A DNA stretch of 64,000 nt from JAGRGG01 sp965217265 (GCA_965217265.1 CBDCHP010000007.1:184163-248162); one strand, 5' to 3'. Shown: positions 1-8,480, counted from the stretch's first letter. The notes: generated by a model not told the origin, from the sequence alone. Program-made: numbers and translations.

Positions 1-339
1 ACAGTCCAGGGCCGCGGCCACGGCCTTCGCCTCGGCCCGAACGGCCGCGTCGCCCTCGGCGCCGCGAAACACGTTCGCCGTGCCGGCGTTGACGATGACC
101 GCGCGCGCGTAACCCCCGGCCAGGACGGCGCGGCACCACGGCACCGGGTGGCCCGGCACGGCCGAGCGGGTGAGCACGCCCCCCGCCGCCGTGCCGGGCG
201 CCAGCTCGATCAGGAGGAGGTCCGGCCGATCGGGATAGCGCAGGTTCGCGGCGATGGCGCCGAAGCGCACACCCTTGACCGGCAAGGGTTCGGGCGTCGC
301 CGCCGGTGCGAGCGGCGAGCGCGCCGTGATCTTCGCCAT
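1..339 (-). CDS. argJ: ArgJ, bifunctional glutamate N-acetyltransferase / amino-acid acetyltransferase (partial, N-terminal 113 residues)
   Basis: This is the start of a leftward gene that runs off the left edge. ArgJ moves the acetyl group from N-acetylornithine to glutamate in the cyclic arginine pathway and is made as a precursor that cleaves itself. The visible part begins MAKITARSPLAPAATPEP and continues through a segment ending in IVNAGTANVF, matching the N-terminal part of the ArgJ alpha chain. The ATG is preceded by AGGAG seven bases upstream, which fixes the start. The autocatalytic Thr lies beyond the edge. It sits 29 bp downstream of the peptidylprolyl isomerase gene on the same strand, and the two are probably co-transcribed. 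Confidence 0.85.
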   Translation of the reverse strand, partial: MAKITARSPLAPAATPEPLPVKGVRFGAIAANLRYPDRPDLLLIELAPGTAAGGVLTRSAVPGHPVPWCRAVLAGGYARAVIVNAGTANVFRGAEGDAAVRAEAKAVAAALDC

Positions 340-368
340 TCGCTTCTCCTGGGCAGGCGACGGACGCC

Positions 369-1259
369 TTACTGTGCCGGGGCGTCGCCCTGGACCGGGG
401 CGGCGTCGCCTTGCGCTGGGGCACTCTCCGCGGCGTCGCGCGGGTCGGCGGCGGGCTGGCCGTCGGGGCCGAATCGCTCGATCTCGGCCGTGCCGCGCAG
501 ATCGTTGATCATCGCCGTGACCGCGTTCGCCGCCAGCTCCTCGCGCAGTGCGGGGGCGGTGTCCTCGAACGTGGGCTCGGTCTGGCGCTTGTCCTCGACC
601 TGGATGACGTGCCAGCCGAACTCGGTCTCGACCGGCTCTTTCGAGACCGAGCCCGGCTCCATCGCGAACGCGGCCTCGGCGAAGGGGGCCACCATCGCCT
701 CCTTCCTGAACCAGCCGAGGTCGCCGCCCTGCGGGCCCGAGGGGCCGGTCGACTTCTCCTCGGCGAGCTTGGCGAAGTCGGCGCCGTTGTTCAGCTCGTC
801 GATGACGGCCTTGGCGTCCGCCTCGTTCTCCAAGAGGATGTGGCGCGCCTTGACCTCCTCAAAGGCGAAGCCGGGTTCGCCCTTCTTCTTCTCGTAGGCT
901 TGGCGCAGCGCGTCGTCGTCGGTCGCCTTCGCGATCGTCTGCTGGATGAGGGCGCGCTGCAAGACGGCGTCGCGCGCCCGCGCGATCTCCTGCTCGACCT
1001 CGGCGTCGTCGCTCAGGTCTTCCGACTGGGCGCGCTCCAAGACGAGCTTGCCCTCGATCAACTGCTCGCGCAGCGGCTCGTAGAGCTGCTGCATCGGCAT
1101 TTGCTGGTACTGCTCGGGCAGGGACTGGTAGGCGGCTTCGAGGTCGCTTCGGGTCAGATTCTCGCCGTTGACGCGGGCGATGACCTCGGGAATGTCTTGG
1201 GCGGCGGCGGTGCCGGCGACCGCGAGGACGCAGAGAAAGGCGCTGAGGCCGAGACGCAT
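369..1259 (-). CDS. Secreted parvulin-type peptidylprolyl cis-trans isomerase (PrsA/SurA-like)
   Basis: A 296-residue periplasmic folding catalyst. Residues 1-20 form a Sec signal peptide (cleavage near AAA-QD). Residues about 25-125 form a SurA-N-like helical chaperone region, and residues about 136-225 form a PpiC rotamase domain with VKARHILL, GGDLGWF and FGWHVIQV, all typical of parvulins. A Pro/Ala/Gln-rich tail covers residues about 265-296. The ATG at 1259 was chosen because the signal peptide starts there and a GGAG lies upstream; the reading frame stays open far upstream, but only as the shadow of the next gene. Pairing with argJ is a common alphaproteobacterial arrangement, usually close to secA, which is not seen here. 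Confidence 0.88.
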   Translation of the reverse strand: MRLGLSAFLCVLAVAGTAAAQDIPEVIARVNGENLTRSDLEAAYQSLPEQYQQMPMQQLYEPLREQLIEGKLVLERAQSEDLSDDAEVEQEIARARDAVLQRALIQQTIAKATDDDALRQAYEKKKGEPGFAFEEVKARHILLENEADAKAVIDELNNGADFAKLAEEKSTGPSGPQGGDLGWFRKEAMVAPFAEAAFAMEPGSVSKEPVETEFGWHVIQVEDKRQTEPTFEDTAPALREELAANAVTAMINDLRGTAEIERFGPDGQPAADPRDAAESAPAQGDAAPVQGDAPAQ

Positions 1260-1445
1260 GAGGCTGCTCCAGGGGGAACGAAGGGGGATAATCAAGACCG
1301 GCCGCAATAAGGCACAAACGTCGGGCGGCCACAAGCGCGCCAAGCTGAAGCTTTGGTCAGGTTCCAACCCCCACTTGAGCGCTGAGGCAAAGCCGCGCAT
1401 TGTTCGCCGGACGCGAAGAAGACCGACGAAGATAGGGAGAAGCCG

Positions 1446-2603
1446 ATGCGCCGCACGATGATCTTGACCGCAATGCTGCTCGGATCCGCCGCCCCGGCCC
1501 TGGCCGAGGGCGTGAAGATCGGCTTCATCACCACGCTCTCGACCCCGGCCGGCTACTTGGGCGAAGACGCCCGCGACGGCTTCACGCTCGCCCTCGACCT
1601 GAACGACGGGACGCTCGGCGGGGTTCCGGTCGAGCTGGTGGTCGAGGACGACAACCTCAAGCCGGCGAACGGGCGCCAGATCGCGCAGAAGTTCGCGGGC
1701 GACGGGATCACGCTCTACAGCGGCATCATCTTCTCCAACGTCCTGGCGGCGACGCTGCCGCAGATCCTGGAGAACGAGGGCATCTACGTCAGCGTCAACG
1801 CCGCACCCTCGATCTTCGCCGGCGCGCGCTGCGATGCGAACTACTTCGTCGCCTCCTGGCAGAACGACAACCTGCACGAGAGCGCAGGCGCGCTCGCCAA
1901 CAAGCTCGGCTACAAGCGCATGGTCCTCCTCGCCCCCAACTACCAAGCCGGCCGCGACGCGCTCACCGGCTTCAAGCGGCTCTTCGATGGCGAGGTGCTG
2001 GACGAGATCTATACCAGCCTGGACCAGACCGACTTCTCGGCCGAACTGGCACGGGTGCGCGACGCCGAACCCGACGCCGTTTTCCAGTTCCACCCAGGGG
2101 GCCTCGGCATCGCGTTCATGAAGCAGTACGCGCAGGCCGGGCTGAAGGACGCGGTGCCGATGGTCCTGGCGGCACCCTCGCTCGACCCGCGCATCCTGGA
2201 CGCCGTCGGGGCCGACGCCGAGGGGGCGGCGGTCACGATGCACTGGAACGCCGACTACGACAACGAAGTGAGCCGCGAATTCGTCGCCGCCTACCGCGAC
2301 GCCTACAGCCGCGAGCCGACGATCTACGCGGCGCAGGGCTACGACACCGCCCTCCTGATCGGTGCCGCGCTTGAGAAAGTCGGCGGGAACTTGGAGGACC
2401 GCGAGGGCTTTCGAAGCGCCATGCTCGAAGCCGACGCGGCGCTCACCCGCGGCGACTTTCGCTTCAACAACAACCAGCACCCGATCGAGGACTGGTGGGA
2501 GGTCCGGCCCGAGCGCGGCGACGACGGCGAACTGAGGCTCGTCACCAAGGCGAAGATCCTCGACGACCACGCCGACGCCTACGCCGCCGACTGCCCCCTT
2601 TGA
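1446..2603 (+). CDS. Branched-chain amino acid-type ABC transporter substrate-binding protein (type I periplasmic fold)
   Basis: A 385-residue secreted binding protein. Residues 1-20 are a signal peptide (cleavage after APALA). The mature protein starts with VKIGFITTLSTPAGYLGED and shows the two-lobed periplasmic-binding type I pattern seen in LivJ/LivK and AmiC-like proteins. The ligand cannot be read from sequence; the family binds Leu/Ile/Val but also amides, urea and aromatic compounds. It shares a 4-base overlap with a LivH permease, so the two are translationally coupled. LivM, LivG and LivF do not follow. Confidence 0.85.
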   Translation: MRRTMILTAMLLGSAAPALAEGVKIGFITTLSTPAGYLGEDARDGFTLALDLNDGTLGGVPVELVVEDDNLKPANGRQIAQKFAGDGITLYSGIIFSNVLAATLPQILENEGIYVSVNAAPSIFAGARCDANYFVASWQNDNLHESAGALANKLGYKRMVLLAPNYQAGRDALTGFKRLFDGEVLDEIYTSLDQTDFSAELARVRDAEPDAVFQFHPGGLGIAFMKQYAQAGLKDAVPMVLAAPSLDPRILDAVGADAEGAAVTMHWNADYDNEVSREFVAAYRDAYSREPTIYAAQGYDTALLIGAALEKVGGNLEDREGFRSAMLEADAALTRGDFRFNNNQHPIEDWWEVRPERGDDGELRLVTKAKILDDHADAYAADCPL

Positions 2604-3508
2604 GCCTGTTCTTCGAGCAGGCGCTCAACGGCGTGCAGCAGGGGCTGCTCCTCTTCCTGCTCGCGGCCGGGCTCACCCTCACGTTCGGCATCATGGGGGT
2701 GATCAACCTCGCCCACGGCAGCCTCTACATGGCCGGCGCCTACGCCGGGGCACTCGCCGCGGGGGCGCTCGGCAGTTACTGGGCGGCACCGCTCGCCGCC
2801 GTGCTCGCCGCCGGAACGCTCGGCCTCGTCGTCGAGCGCGGCGTCATCCGCCGCCTCTACGATCGCCCGCACCTCGACCAGGTGCTCGCCACCTTCGGCC
2901 TCATCCTGCTGCTCAACGGCTTGACGACGCTCCTCTTCGGCCGCTCGCCGCTCTACCTCGCAGCGCCCGAGGCCCTGAGCGGGGGCGTCGTCCTGCCGGG
3001 CGGCGTCCCCTACCCCGCCTACCGCCTCGCCATGATGGCGGCGAGCCTCGCCGTGGCGCTCGGCCTCTACTTGCTCATCAACAAGACGCGGCTCGGCATG
3101 CTGATCCGCGCCGGGGCCGACGACCGCGAGACCGTCGCCGCCTTGGGCTGCGACATCGACCGGCTCTACACCATCGTCTTCGCGCTGGGCGCCGCGCTCG
3201 CGGGCTTCGCCGGCGCCCTCGTCGCGCCGATCCTCGCCGTCCAGGTCGGCATGGGCGAGCGCATCCTGATCCTCACCTTCGTCGTCGTCATCGTCGGCGG
3301 CGTCGGCTCGGTGAAGGGCGCCTTCGTCGGCGCCCTCGTCGTCGGCCTCACCGACACGCTCGGCCGCGCCTACCTGCCGGGCCTGCTCAAGGCGACGCTG
3401 CCGCCCGCCTACGCCGAAGGTGCGGCGGCGGCGCTGGCGTCGGTGCTGATCTACGTCGTGATGGCCGGGGTGCTGGTCGTTCGGCCGCAGGGGTTGTTCG
3501 GGAGGTAA
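2600..3508 (+). CDS. livH: LivH-type branched-chain amino acid ABC transporter permease
   Basis: A 302-residue inner-membrane permease with about eight hydrophobic segments. It starts SLFFEQALNGVQQGLLL and contains the LivH signatures GIMGVINLAHG near the N-terminus and VVVIVGGVGSVKGAF near residue 235. The chosen start is the TTG at 2600, which overlaps the stop codon of the binding-protein gene (TTGA) and gives the usual LivH length; upstream in-frame starts only extend into the preceding gene. The second permease (LivM) and both ATPases are absent, because the next element is an inverted repeat and then a convergent msrB. The missing subunits must be encoded elsewhere if the system works. 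Confidence 0.85.
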   Translation: MSLFFEQALNGVQQGLLLFLLAAGLTLTFGIMGVINLAHGSLYMAGAYAGALAAGALGSYWAAPLAAVLAAGTLGLVVERGVIRRLYDRPHLDQVLATFGLILLLNGLTTLLFGRSPLYLAAPEALSGGVVLPGGVPYPAYRLAMMAASLAVALGLYLLINKTRLGMLIRAGADDRETVAALGCDIDRLYTIVFALGAALAGFAGALVAPILAVQVGMGERILILTFVVVIVGGVGSVKGAFVGALVVGLTDTLGRAYLPGLLKATLPPAYAEGAAAALASVLIYVVMAGVLVVRPQGLFGR

Positions 3509-3510
3509 GA

Positions 3511-3654
3511 GAACGCTTCGCGTCCGCTGCGCGGGGCTTTCTTTTTCTCTTTTTTGCAACTTTGGCCGGGGCTAGCCTTGAGCGTTCGAGCCAGTCCGGG
3601 TGCAAAGTGACAAAAAAGAAAGAAAGGCCCCGCGCCAGCGGACGCGAAGCGTTC
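3511..3654. repeat. Dispersed intergenic inverted-repeat element, copy 1
   Basis: A 144-bp element with terminal inverted repeats of about 45 bp. The left arm begins GAACGCTTCGCGTCCGCTG, then a GC block and a T-rich tract. The right arm is the reverse complement (A-rich tract, GC block, CAGCGGACGCGAAGCGTTC). The middle holds a second, weaker inverted repeat (CAACTTTGG / TGCAAAGTG). It fills the gap between the convergent livH and msrB genes, starting two bases after the livH stop and ending inside the msrB stop codon. A folded transcript would form a long hairpin from either strand, so it may act as a bidirectional terminator. Related copies lie at 33222, 44044, 53600 and 63499. Confidence 0.85.
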
Positions 3655-4147
3655 ACGCCGTCGCGTCCGGCACGAAGCCCATCGCCACGCCGTTCATGCA
3701 GTAGCGCAGCCCCGTCGGCGCCGGCCCGTCGTCGAACACGTGCCCCTGGTGCCCGCCGCAGCGGGCGCAGTGGACCTCGGTGCGGACCATGAAGAACAGC
3801 GTCCGGTCCTCCGCCGTGCCAATGGCGCCCTCGATAGGGGCGTAGAAGCTGGGCCAGCCCGTGCCGCTCTCGAACTTGGTCTCGGAGCGGTAGAGTTCGT
3901 TGGCGCAGCCGGCGCAGGTGTAGGTCCCCTCGCGCTTCTCCGTGTTTAAGGGGCTGGTGTAGGGCCGTTCGGTGTCGTGCTGGCGCAAGACGGCGAACTG
4001 CGCGTCGGTCAGTTGCGCGCGCCACTCGGCCTCGGTCTTCGTCACCGGGAAGGTCTCGCCCTCGGCCTTGGCCATCCACGGCCGCAGCAGGCTGATCGTG
4101 CCCGCGCCCGCGAGCAACCCGTTCAACATCAAGCGTCGGCTCAGCAT
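3653..4147 (-). CDS. msrB: Peptide-methionine (R)-S-oxide reductase MsrB, exported form
   Basis: A 164-residue enzyme that reduces methionine-R-sulfoxide in proteins. The zinc-binding pairs are C78/C81 (CAGC) and C127/C130 (CARC), and the catalytic Cys is C150 in RYCMNG; GTGWPSF and GGHQGHVFDDGP are further MsrB signatures. The N-terminus (MLSRRLMLNGLLAGAG then hydrophobic) looks like a twin-arginine or Sec signal, so the protein is probably periplasmic. The ATG at 4147 has a good GAGGTGA site five bases upstream. The stop codon TGA overlaps the end of the inverted-repeat element, so the repeat contributes to the stop. Confidence 0.92.
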   Translation of the reverse strand: MLSRRLMLNGLLAGAGTISLLRPWMAKAEGETFPVTKTEAEWRAQLTDAQFAVLRQHDTERPYTSPLNTEKREGTYTCAGCANELYRSETKFESGTGWPSFYAPIEGAIGTAEDRTLFFMVRTEVHCARCGGHQGHVFDDGPAPTGLRYCMNGVAMGFVPDATA

Positions 4148-4422
4148 CGGTTCACCTCGTCTGGACGAGCACCGCGGCGCAAGTCGCGCACGGCGCAATC
4201 ATGCCCTCATAGATACGCTCACCCATCGCCCCGCGAAACCCGGCGCACGGGATCGTGAGCGTCGTTCGCTCAAGGTCGTACCTTACCGCGCAATGCCTCG
4301 GCCGCGCGGGCCACGCGATTTTTTCCAACCATTAGTAATTTCGTCTCCGGAACAGGCGCCGTGCGATGGGCGTTGACCGCGCAGCAACGGCAAGCGTGCC
4401 GCGAACCAATCTTGGAAGTCAC

Positions 4423-5553
4423 ATGCGTCTTTGCACGACCAACAGCAGGTTTTCCGCCGGCGTGACCCTGTCCCTCGTCCTGCTCGCCGCCGGGCCGGCA
4501 GCGGCGCAGCAGACGCCGTCGAAGCCGCAGCTTGAGGAAGTCGCTACCTTCGAGCATCAGGTGACGGGCGTCACGGTGTCGGACGACGGGCGCATCTTCG
4601 TCAACTTTCCCCGCTGGACCGAGGACGCGCCCGTCTCGGTCGCGGAAGTGACCGACGCGGCCACGCTCAAGCCCTACCCGAACGAAGAATGGAACTCCTG
4701 GCGCAACGCCAAGGCAAGCGAGGTGTCGCCCGAGAACCACTGGGTCTGCGTGCAGAGCGTGGTCGCCGATGGCCGGGGCAACCTTTGGGTGCTCGATCCG
4801 GCGGCGCCGGCGGCCGGCTTCATCGTTCCGGACGGGCCAAAGCTCGTGCGGATCGACCTTGCGAGCGACAGGGTCGCGCAAACCATCCTCTTCGACCAGA
4901 AGGTCGCGCCGCAGGGCTCCTACCTCAACGACGTCCGCATCAGCCCCGACGGCGATCACGCCTACATCACCGACTCCGGCCCGATCGGTGCGCTCATCGT
5001 GGTGGACCTCGAAAGCGGCAAGGCACGGCGCCTGCTCTCCAGTCATCCGACGACCAAGGCCGACCCGGACGTGGTGGTGAAGCACGAGGGCGAGCCGATC
5101 CGCCGGCCGGACGGCCGCGGCGTTTCATTCTCGGCCGACGGCATCGCGCTCTCGAACGACGGCGAGACGCTCTATTGGCAGGCGCTGACCGGCACGACGC
5201 TCTACAGCCTGCCGACCGATCTCCTCGACGACCCCAATGCCACGACTGAGCGGGTCGCCCCGGAGATCATCAAGGTCGGCGAGAACGGCGTCTCCGACGG
5301 GCTCCTCATCGACGATGCCGGCCGGATGTACATCTCCGCCCTGCAGGAGGACGCGATCAAGGTTCGCGAGGACCAAGAGGTCACGACCCTGATCCAGGAC
5401 GAGAGGCTGCGCTGGCCAGACACGTTCTCGCAGGGCCCGGACGGGTCGATCTACGTCACCACCTCGCACATCATGGACATGTCGTGGTACAAGCCGAAGA
5501 ACCCGATCCGGCTCGAAACGCAACTCTGGCGCTTCGATCCTGACCAGGACTGA
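4423..5553 (+). CDS. Secreted Yellow/major royal jelly-family protein (beta-propeller)
   Basis: A 376-residue protein with a signal peptide (about residues 1-27, ending PAAAQQ). The body shows the major royal jelly/Yellow pattern: VTVSDDGRIFVNFPRW near residue 46, then a WNSWR segment, HWVCVQSV, WVLDP, LNDVRISPDGDHAYITDSG, and a C-terminal FSQGPDGSIYVTTSH. In bacteria such proteins are six-bladed propellers of mostly unknown activity, often labelled L-dopachrome tautomerase-related or gluconolactonase-like; the substrate is unknown. The ATG at 4423 is preferred over 4366 because the signal peptide starts there and GGAAG lies upstream. The 275-bp gap to msrB (4148-4422) shows no other feature I can support. 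Confidence 0.75.
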   Translation: MRLCTTNSRFSAGVTLSLVLLAAGPAAAQQTPSKPQLEEVATFEHQVTGVTVSDDGRIFVNFPRWTEDAPVSVAEVTDAATLKPYPNEEWNSWRNAKASEVSPENHWVCVQSVVADGRGNLWVLDPAAPAAGFIVPDGPKLVRIDLASDRVAQTILFDQKVAPQGSYLNDVRISPDGDHAYITDSGPIGALIVVDLESGKARRLLSSHPTTKADPDVVVKHEGEPIRRPDGRGVSFSADGIALSNDGETLYWQALTGTTLYSLPTDLLDDPNATTERVAPEIIKVGENGVSDGLLIDDAGRMYISALQEDAIKVREDQEVTTLIQDERLRWPDTFSQGPDGSIYVTTSHIMDMSWYKPKNPIRLETQLWRFDPDQD

Positions 5554-5617
5554 GACGGCCCGGCCGCCCTCACGAGGCTTGCCTGATCCGGCGGAATTGA
5601 CTAGGTCTAGCCGCGCT

Positions 5618-5692
5618 GTCCCCATCGTCTAGCGGTTAGGACATCACCCTTTCAAGGTGAAGACACGGGTTCGATTCCCGTTGGGGATGCCA
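5618..5692 (+). tRNA. tRNA-Glu (anticodon TTC)
   Basis: A 75-base cloverleaf including an encoded 3' CCA. The acceptor arm GTCCCCA pairs with TGGGGAT (one G-U pair). The anticodon arm is TCACC-CTTTCAA-GGTGA, giving anticodon TTC, and the T loop is TTCGATT. Confidence 0.97.
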
Positions 5693-5756
5693 GATTTTCG
5701 CGGACTGGAATTTCTCGCTTCGGTTCATTCCCCTTCACGGGCGGGGCCTTGACGCG

Positions 5757-5930
5757 ATGAACCTCACGCTCACCCCCGGCACCCTCGTTCGCCTGCCGAG
5801 CCAGCCGGACTGGGGCGTCGGCCAAGTCCAATCCGCGATCGGCAGCAAGGTGACGGTGAACTTCCCCGACCAGGGCAAAATTGTGCTCGACGCATCGCGG
5901 GTCGAGATCGTCGTCATCGAGGGTCCGTAG
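5757..5930 (+). CDS. DUF3553 small protein
   Basis: A 57-residue protein starting MNLTLTPGTLVRLPSQPDWG followed by VGQVQSAIGSKVTVNF and ending VVIEGP. The pattern LxPGxxVRxPxxPDWGxGQVQS...VTVNFxxxGK is typical of the small DUF3553 family, common in alphaproteobacteria and resembling a short beta-barrel (CarD/Tudor-like) fold. The function is unknown. The gene lies 64 bp downstream of tRNA-Glu and 34 bp upstream of the DmdA-like gene. No strong ribosome binding site is visible (GGGGCC at -12). Confidence 0.75.
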   Translation: MNLTLTPGTLVRLPSQPDWGVGQVQSAIGSKVTVNFPDQGKIVLDASRVEIVVIEGP

Positions 5931-5964
5931 CGGCCCCACACCGTCAGTCAGGAGGAGAACTTAA

Positions 5965-7071
5965 GTGGGTTTCGAGCTGGCGATCGGCGCGCGACTGCGC
6001 AAGACGCCCTTTCACGCGGCGACGGTCGCGGCGGGGGCGACGGCTTTCACCGTCTACAACCACATGCTCCTGCCGGTCTCGTACGGCGACCCGGTGGCCG
6101 AGTACTGGCGGCTGATCCGAGGCGTCAGCCTATGGGACGTCGCCTGCGAGCGCCAGGTCGAGATCGCCGGGCCCGACGCGCTCGCCCTGGTCTGCTACCT
6201 CTCGACGCGCGACCTGTCGCGGTGCCGCGTCGGGCAGGGCAAGTACGCACCTTTATGCGACCACGACGGGCGGCTCATCAACGACCCCGTCCTGCTGCGC
6301 CTCGCCGAGGACGTCTTCTGGCTCTCGCTTGCCGACAGCGACGTCCTGCTCTGGGCGCGCGCGATCGCCGCCGAGCGCGGCCTCGACGTGGCCGTGTCGG
6401 AGCCCGACGTCTCGCCGCTCGCGGTGCAGGGGCCGAAGGCCGAGGCGGTCATGACCGACCTGTTCGGCGAGTGGCCCTCGAAGCTGCGCTATTTCTGGTT
6501 TCGCGAGGCCGAACTCGATAGTATCCCGCTCGTCGTCGCCCGCTCGGGCTGGAGCAAGCAGGGCGGCTTCGAACTCTACCTGCGCGACGGCGCGCGCGGC
6601 TCGGATCTGTGGGCGCGCGTCATGCAAGCCGGGCAAGCCCACGGCATCACCCCCGGCTCCCCCAACCCGATCGAGCGTGTCGAGAGCGGCCTGCTCTCCT
6701 ACGGCGGCGACACAGTTAGCCACGCCAACCCGTTCGAGGTGCGCCTCGAACGCTTCGTCGACCTCGACCGTCCGGACGACTTCATCGGCAAGGCGGCGCT
6801 GCAAGAGATCGCCCGGAGCGGCCCGCGGCGGCGCCAAGTCGGCCTGTTCCTGGACGGCGGGCGGATGGGCTCCACCGAGCACGCCCTGCCCGTCATGAGC
6901 GGCGGGCGGCGCGTCGGTTGGGCGACGGCCACCGCCCACTCGCCCCGTCTCGAGCGCAACATCGCGATCGCGCTGGTCGATGTCGATGCACTCGACGCCG
7001 GCGGCGGGCTCACCGTCGAGACCGACGACAGGTCGCGCGGCGCCACGCCGACGGAACTGCCGTTCTGCTGA
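5965..7071 (+). CDS. GcvT-family aminomethyltransferase, probable dimethylsulfoniopropionate demethylase (DmdA-like)
   Basis: A 368-residue folate-binding protein of the glycine-cleavage T family. From memory of the DmdA family, several blocks match it better than GcvT: FTVYNHMLLP near residue 30, VAxERQVEI near 58, ARSGWSKQGGFELYL near 193, PNPIERVESGLLSYG near 231, and the short C-terminus ELPFC. DmdA transfers a methyl group from DMSP to tetrahydrofolate, giving methylmercaptopropionate. The gene starts with GTG after a strong GGAGGAG. No dmdBCD genes or DMSP transporter are adjacent. An alternative is a GcvT-like demethylase for another methylated compound. The 274-bp gap after it holds nothing I recognise. 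Confidence 0.62.
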   Translation: MGFELAIGARLRKTPFHAATVAAGATAFTVYNHMLLPVSYGDPVAEYWRLIRGVSLWDVACERQVEIAGPDALALVCYLSTRDLSRCRVGQGKYAPLCDHDGRLINDPVLLRLAEDVFWLSLADSDVLLWARAIAAERGLDVAVSEPDVSPLAVQGPKAEAVMTDLFGEWPSKLRYFWFREAELDSIPLVVARSGWSKQGGFELYLRDGARGSDLWARVMQAGQAHGITPGSPNPIERVESGLLSYGGDTVSHANPFEVRLERFVDLDRPDDFIGKAALQEIARSGPRRRQVGLFLDGGRMGSTEHALPVMSGGRRVGWATATAHSPRLERNIAIALVDVDALDAGGGLTVETDDRSRGATPTELPFC

Positions 7072-7345
7072 CGGCCCGCAGGCCACACAACCTCAAGTTA
7101 TAAATTCGAGCTTTGCCGGCCCAATCGGCGTGGCAGGGCCGCGGGCGACCGCTTACCGGCGACATAACACGAAACACAAAATTCGGTTGAACTTATGGCC
7201 CAGTCGGCAGTTGTTGATGCGGTCGGGCGCGTCTGCCGATCAAAGTCGTCTAGTCCGTACCTCAAGCCGGGGATACAGGGCGTCTTCGTTCAGGACAAGT
7301 TGGGCAACCTGAACGTTAGTTTACCTACCATACGAAGGTTGACCG

Positions 7346-8480
7346 ATGCGGATCGCGCAAATCGCCCCCCTCTACGAATCCGTACCGCCGCGCCTCTACG
7401 GCGGCACGGAGCGCGTGGTCTCGGGCCTGACCGACGCCCTCGTGCGCCTCGGCCACGACGTCACCCTGTTCGCCAGCGGCGACAGCCGGACGACGGCGCG
7501 GCTCGTGCCGGCGCGCGACCGGGCGCTCAGGCTCGATCCCGACATCACCTTGGACGTTCCGACGCACCTCACGATGCTCGAAGACGTTCGCCGGCAGGCG
7601 GACGACTTCGACGTGCTGCACTTCCACATCGATTGCATGCAGATGCCGATCTTTCGCGACCTCGCGCACAAGACGGTGACGACCCTGCACGGGCGGCTCG
7701 ATTTGAAGGACCTGCCGCCGTTCTACGCCCGCTACCGCCATTTCCCCCTGGTCTCGATCTCCGATCATCAGCGTCGGCCGCTGGCGTCCGCCAACTTCGT
7801 CGCCACCGTGCATCACGGGGTGCCGCGCGAGGTCTACCCGTTCACGGCCGAACCCGAGGGCGGCTACGTCGCTTTTCTCGGCCGCATTTCGCCGGAGAAG
7901 CGCGTCGATCGCGATCGCCAAGCGCGCGGGCGTCAAGCTCAAGGTCGCGGCCAAGGTCGACCGCGCCGACGCCGAGTATTTCCGTGAACGGATCGAGCCC
8001 CTGCTGGACGATCCGCTGGTCGAGTACATCGGCGAGATCGGCGACGAGGCGAAACCGGCCTTCCTGGGCAACGCCCGGGCGCTGCTCTTCCCGATCGACT
8101 GGCCCGAGCCGTTCGGTCTCGTTATGATCGAAGCGATGGCCTGCGGCACGCCGGTGATCGCTTGGCCGTGCGGCTCCGTCCCCGAGGTCGTCGACGACGG
8201 CGTGAGCGGCTTTCTCGTCGATGACATCGACGCGGCGGCCGCGGCCGTGCGCAAGGCGGCGCATCTCAATCGTCGGCGCATCCGTGCCGTGTACGAGGCG
8301 CGCTTCTCGGCCGAGGCGATGGGGCGGGCCTACGTTCGCGTCTACGAACGGCTCAAGGCCGGCGAGGCCATGCATTCCCTCGACGTGGCGCGACCGCACG
8401 CCCCGCCGATGGCGCCGGCCGGGGTCGTGGCCGCCGGACAGGCCTTGCAACGGAACGGACGCGGGCGTCCCGGCCACTGA
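7346..8480 (+). pseudogene. GT4-family glycosyltransferase, interrupted by a frameshift
   Basis: One gene split between two frames. The first part (7346 to about 7910) encodes a GT-B N-terminal domain: MRIAQIAPLYESVPPRLYGG, TERVVSGLTDAL, LHFHID, then GRISPEKRVD. The frame then changes at about 7910, and the second part (7911-8480) encodes the donor-binding domain with AKRAGVKLKVAAKVD, LFPIDWPEPFGLVMIEAMACG and VPEVVDDGVSGFLV. Around the junction the sequence reads GTCGATCGCGATCGCC; the family pattern RxDRAIxIAK suggests loss of 8 bp between short CGATCGCG-like repeats. It may be real decay or an assembly error. It lies 97 bp before a glycogen-debranching-type glucosidase, so a role in glucan or trehalose-type metabolism is possible. 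Confidence 0.8.

Noticed and set aside
369..2570. A 733-codon open frame on the minus strand
   Set aside because: Only the part from the ATG at 1259 is a gene (signal peptide and PpiC domain). The upstream part is antisense to the binding-protein gene and has the Arg/Val/Gly-rich composition of a GC shadow.
3387..4079. Frames running through the repeat elements with Lys/Arg-rich peptides
   Set aside because: They arise from the A/G-rich repeat arms and recur at each copy in varying frames without start signals or conservation of a protein.
5579..5607. Promoter for tRNA-Glu (TTGCCT, 17-bp spacer, TAGGTC)
   Set aside because: The -10 match is too weak to report as a feature.
5652..5939. Minus-strand frames overlapping tRNA-Glu and DUF3553
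   Set aside because: They read SPTGIEPVSSP through the tRNA, a well-known artefact. The same type appears over tRNA-Asp (GLEPAASGVTGQRS) and tRNA-Gln (TWIRTTIARSRAES).
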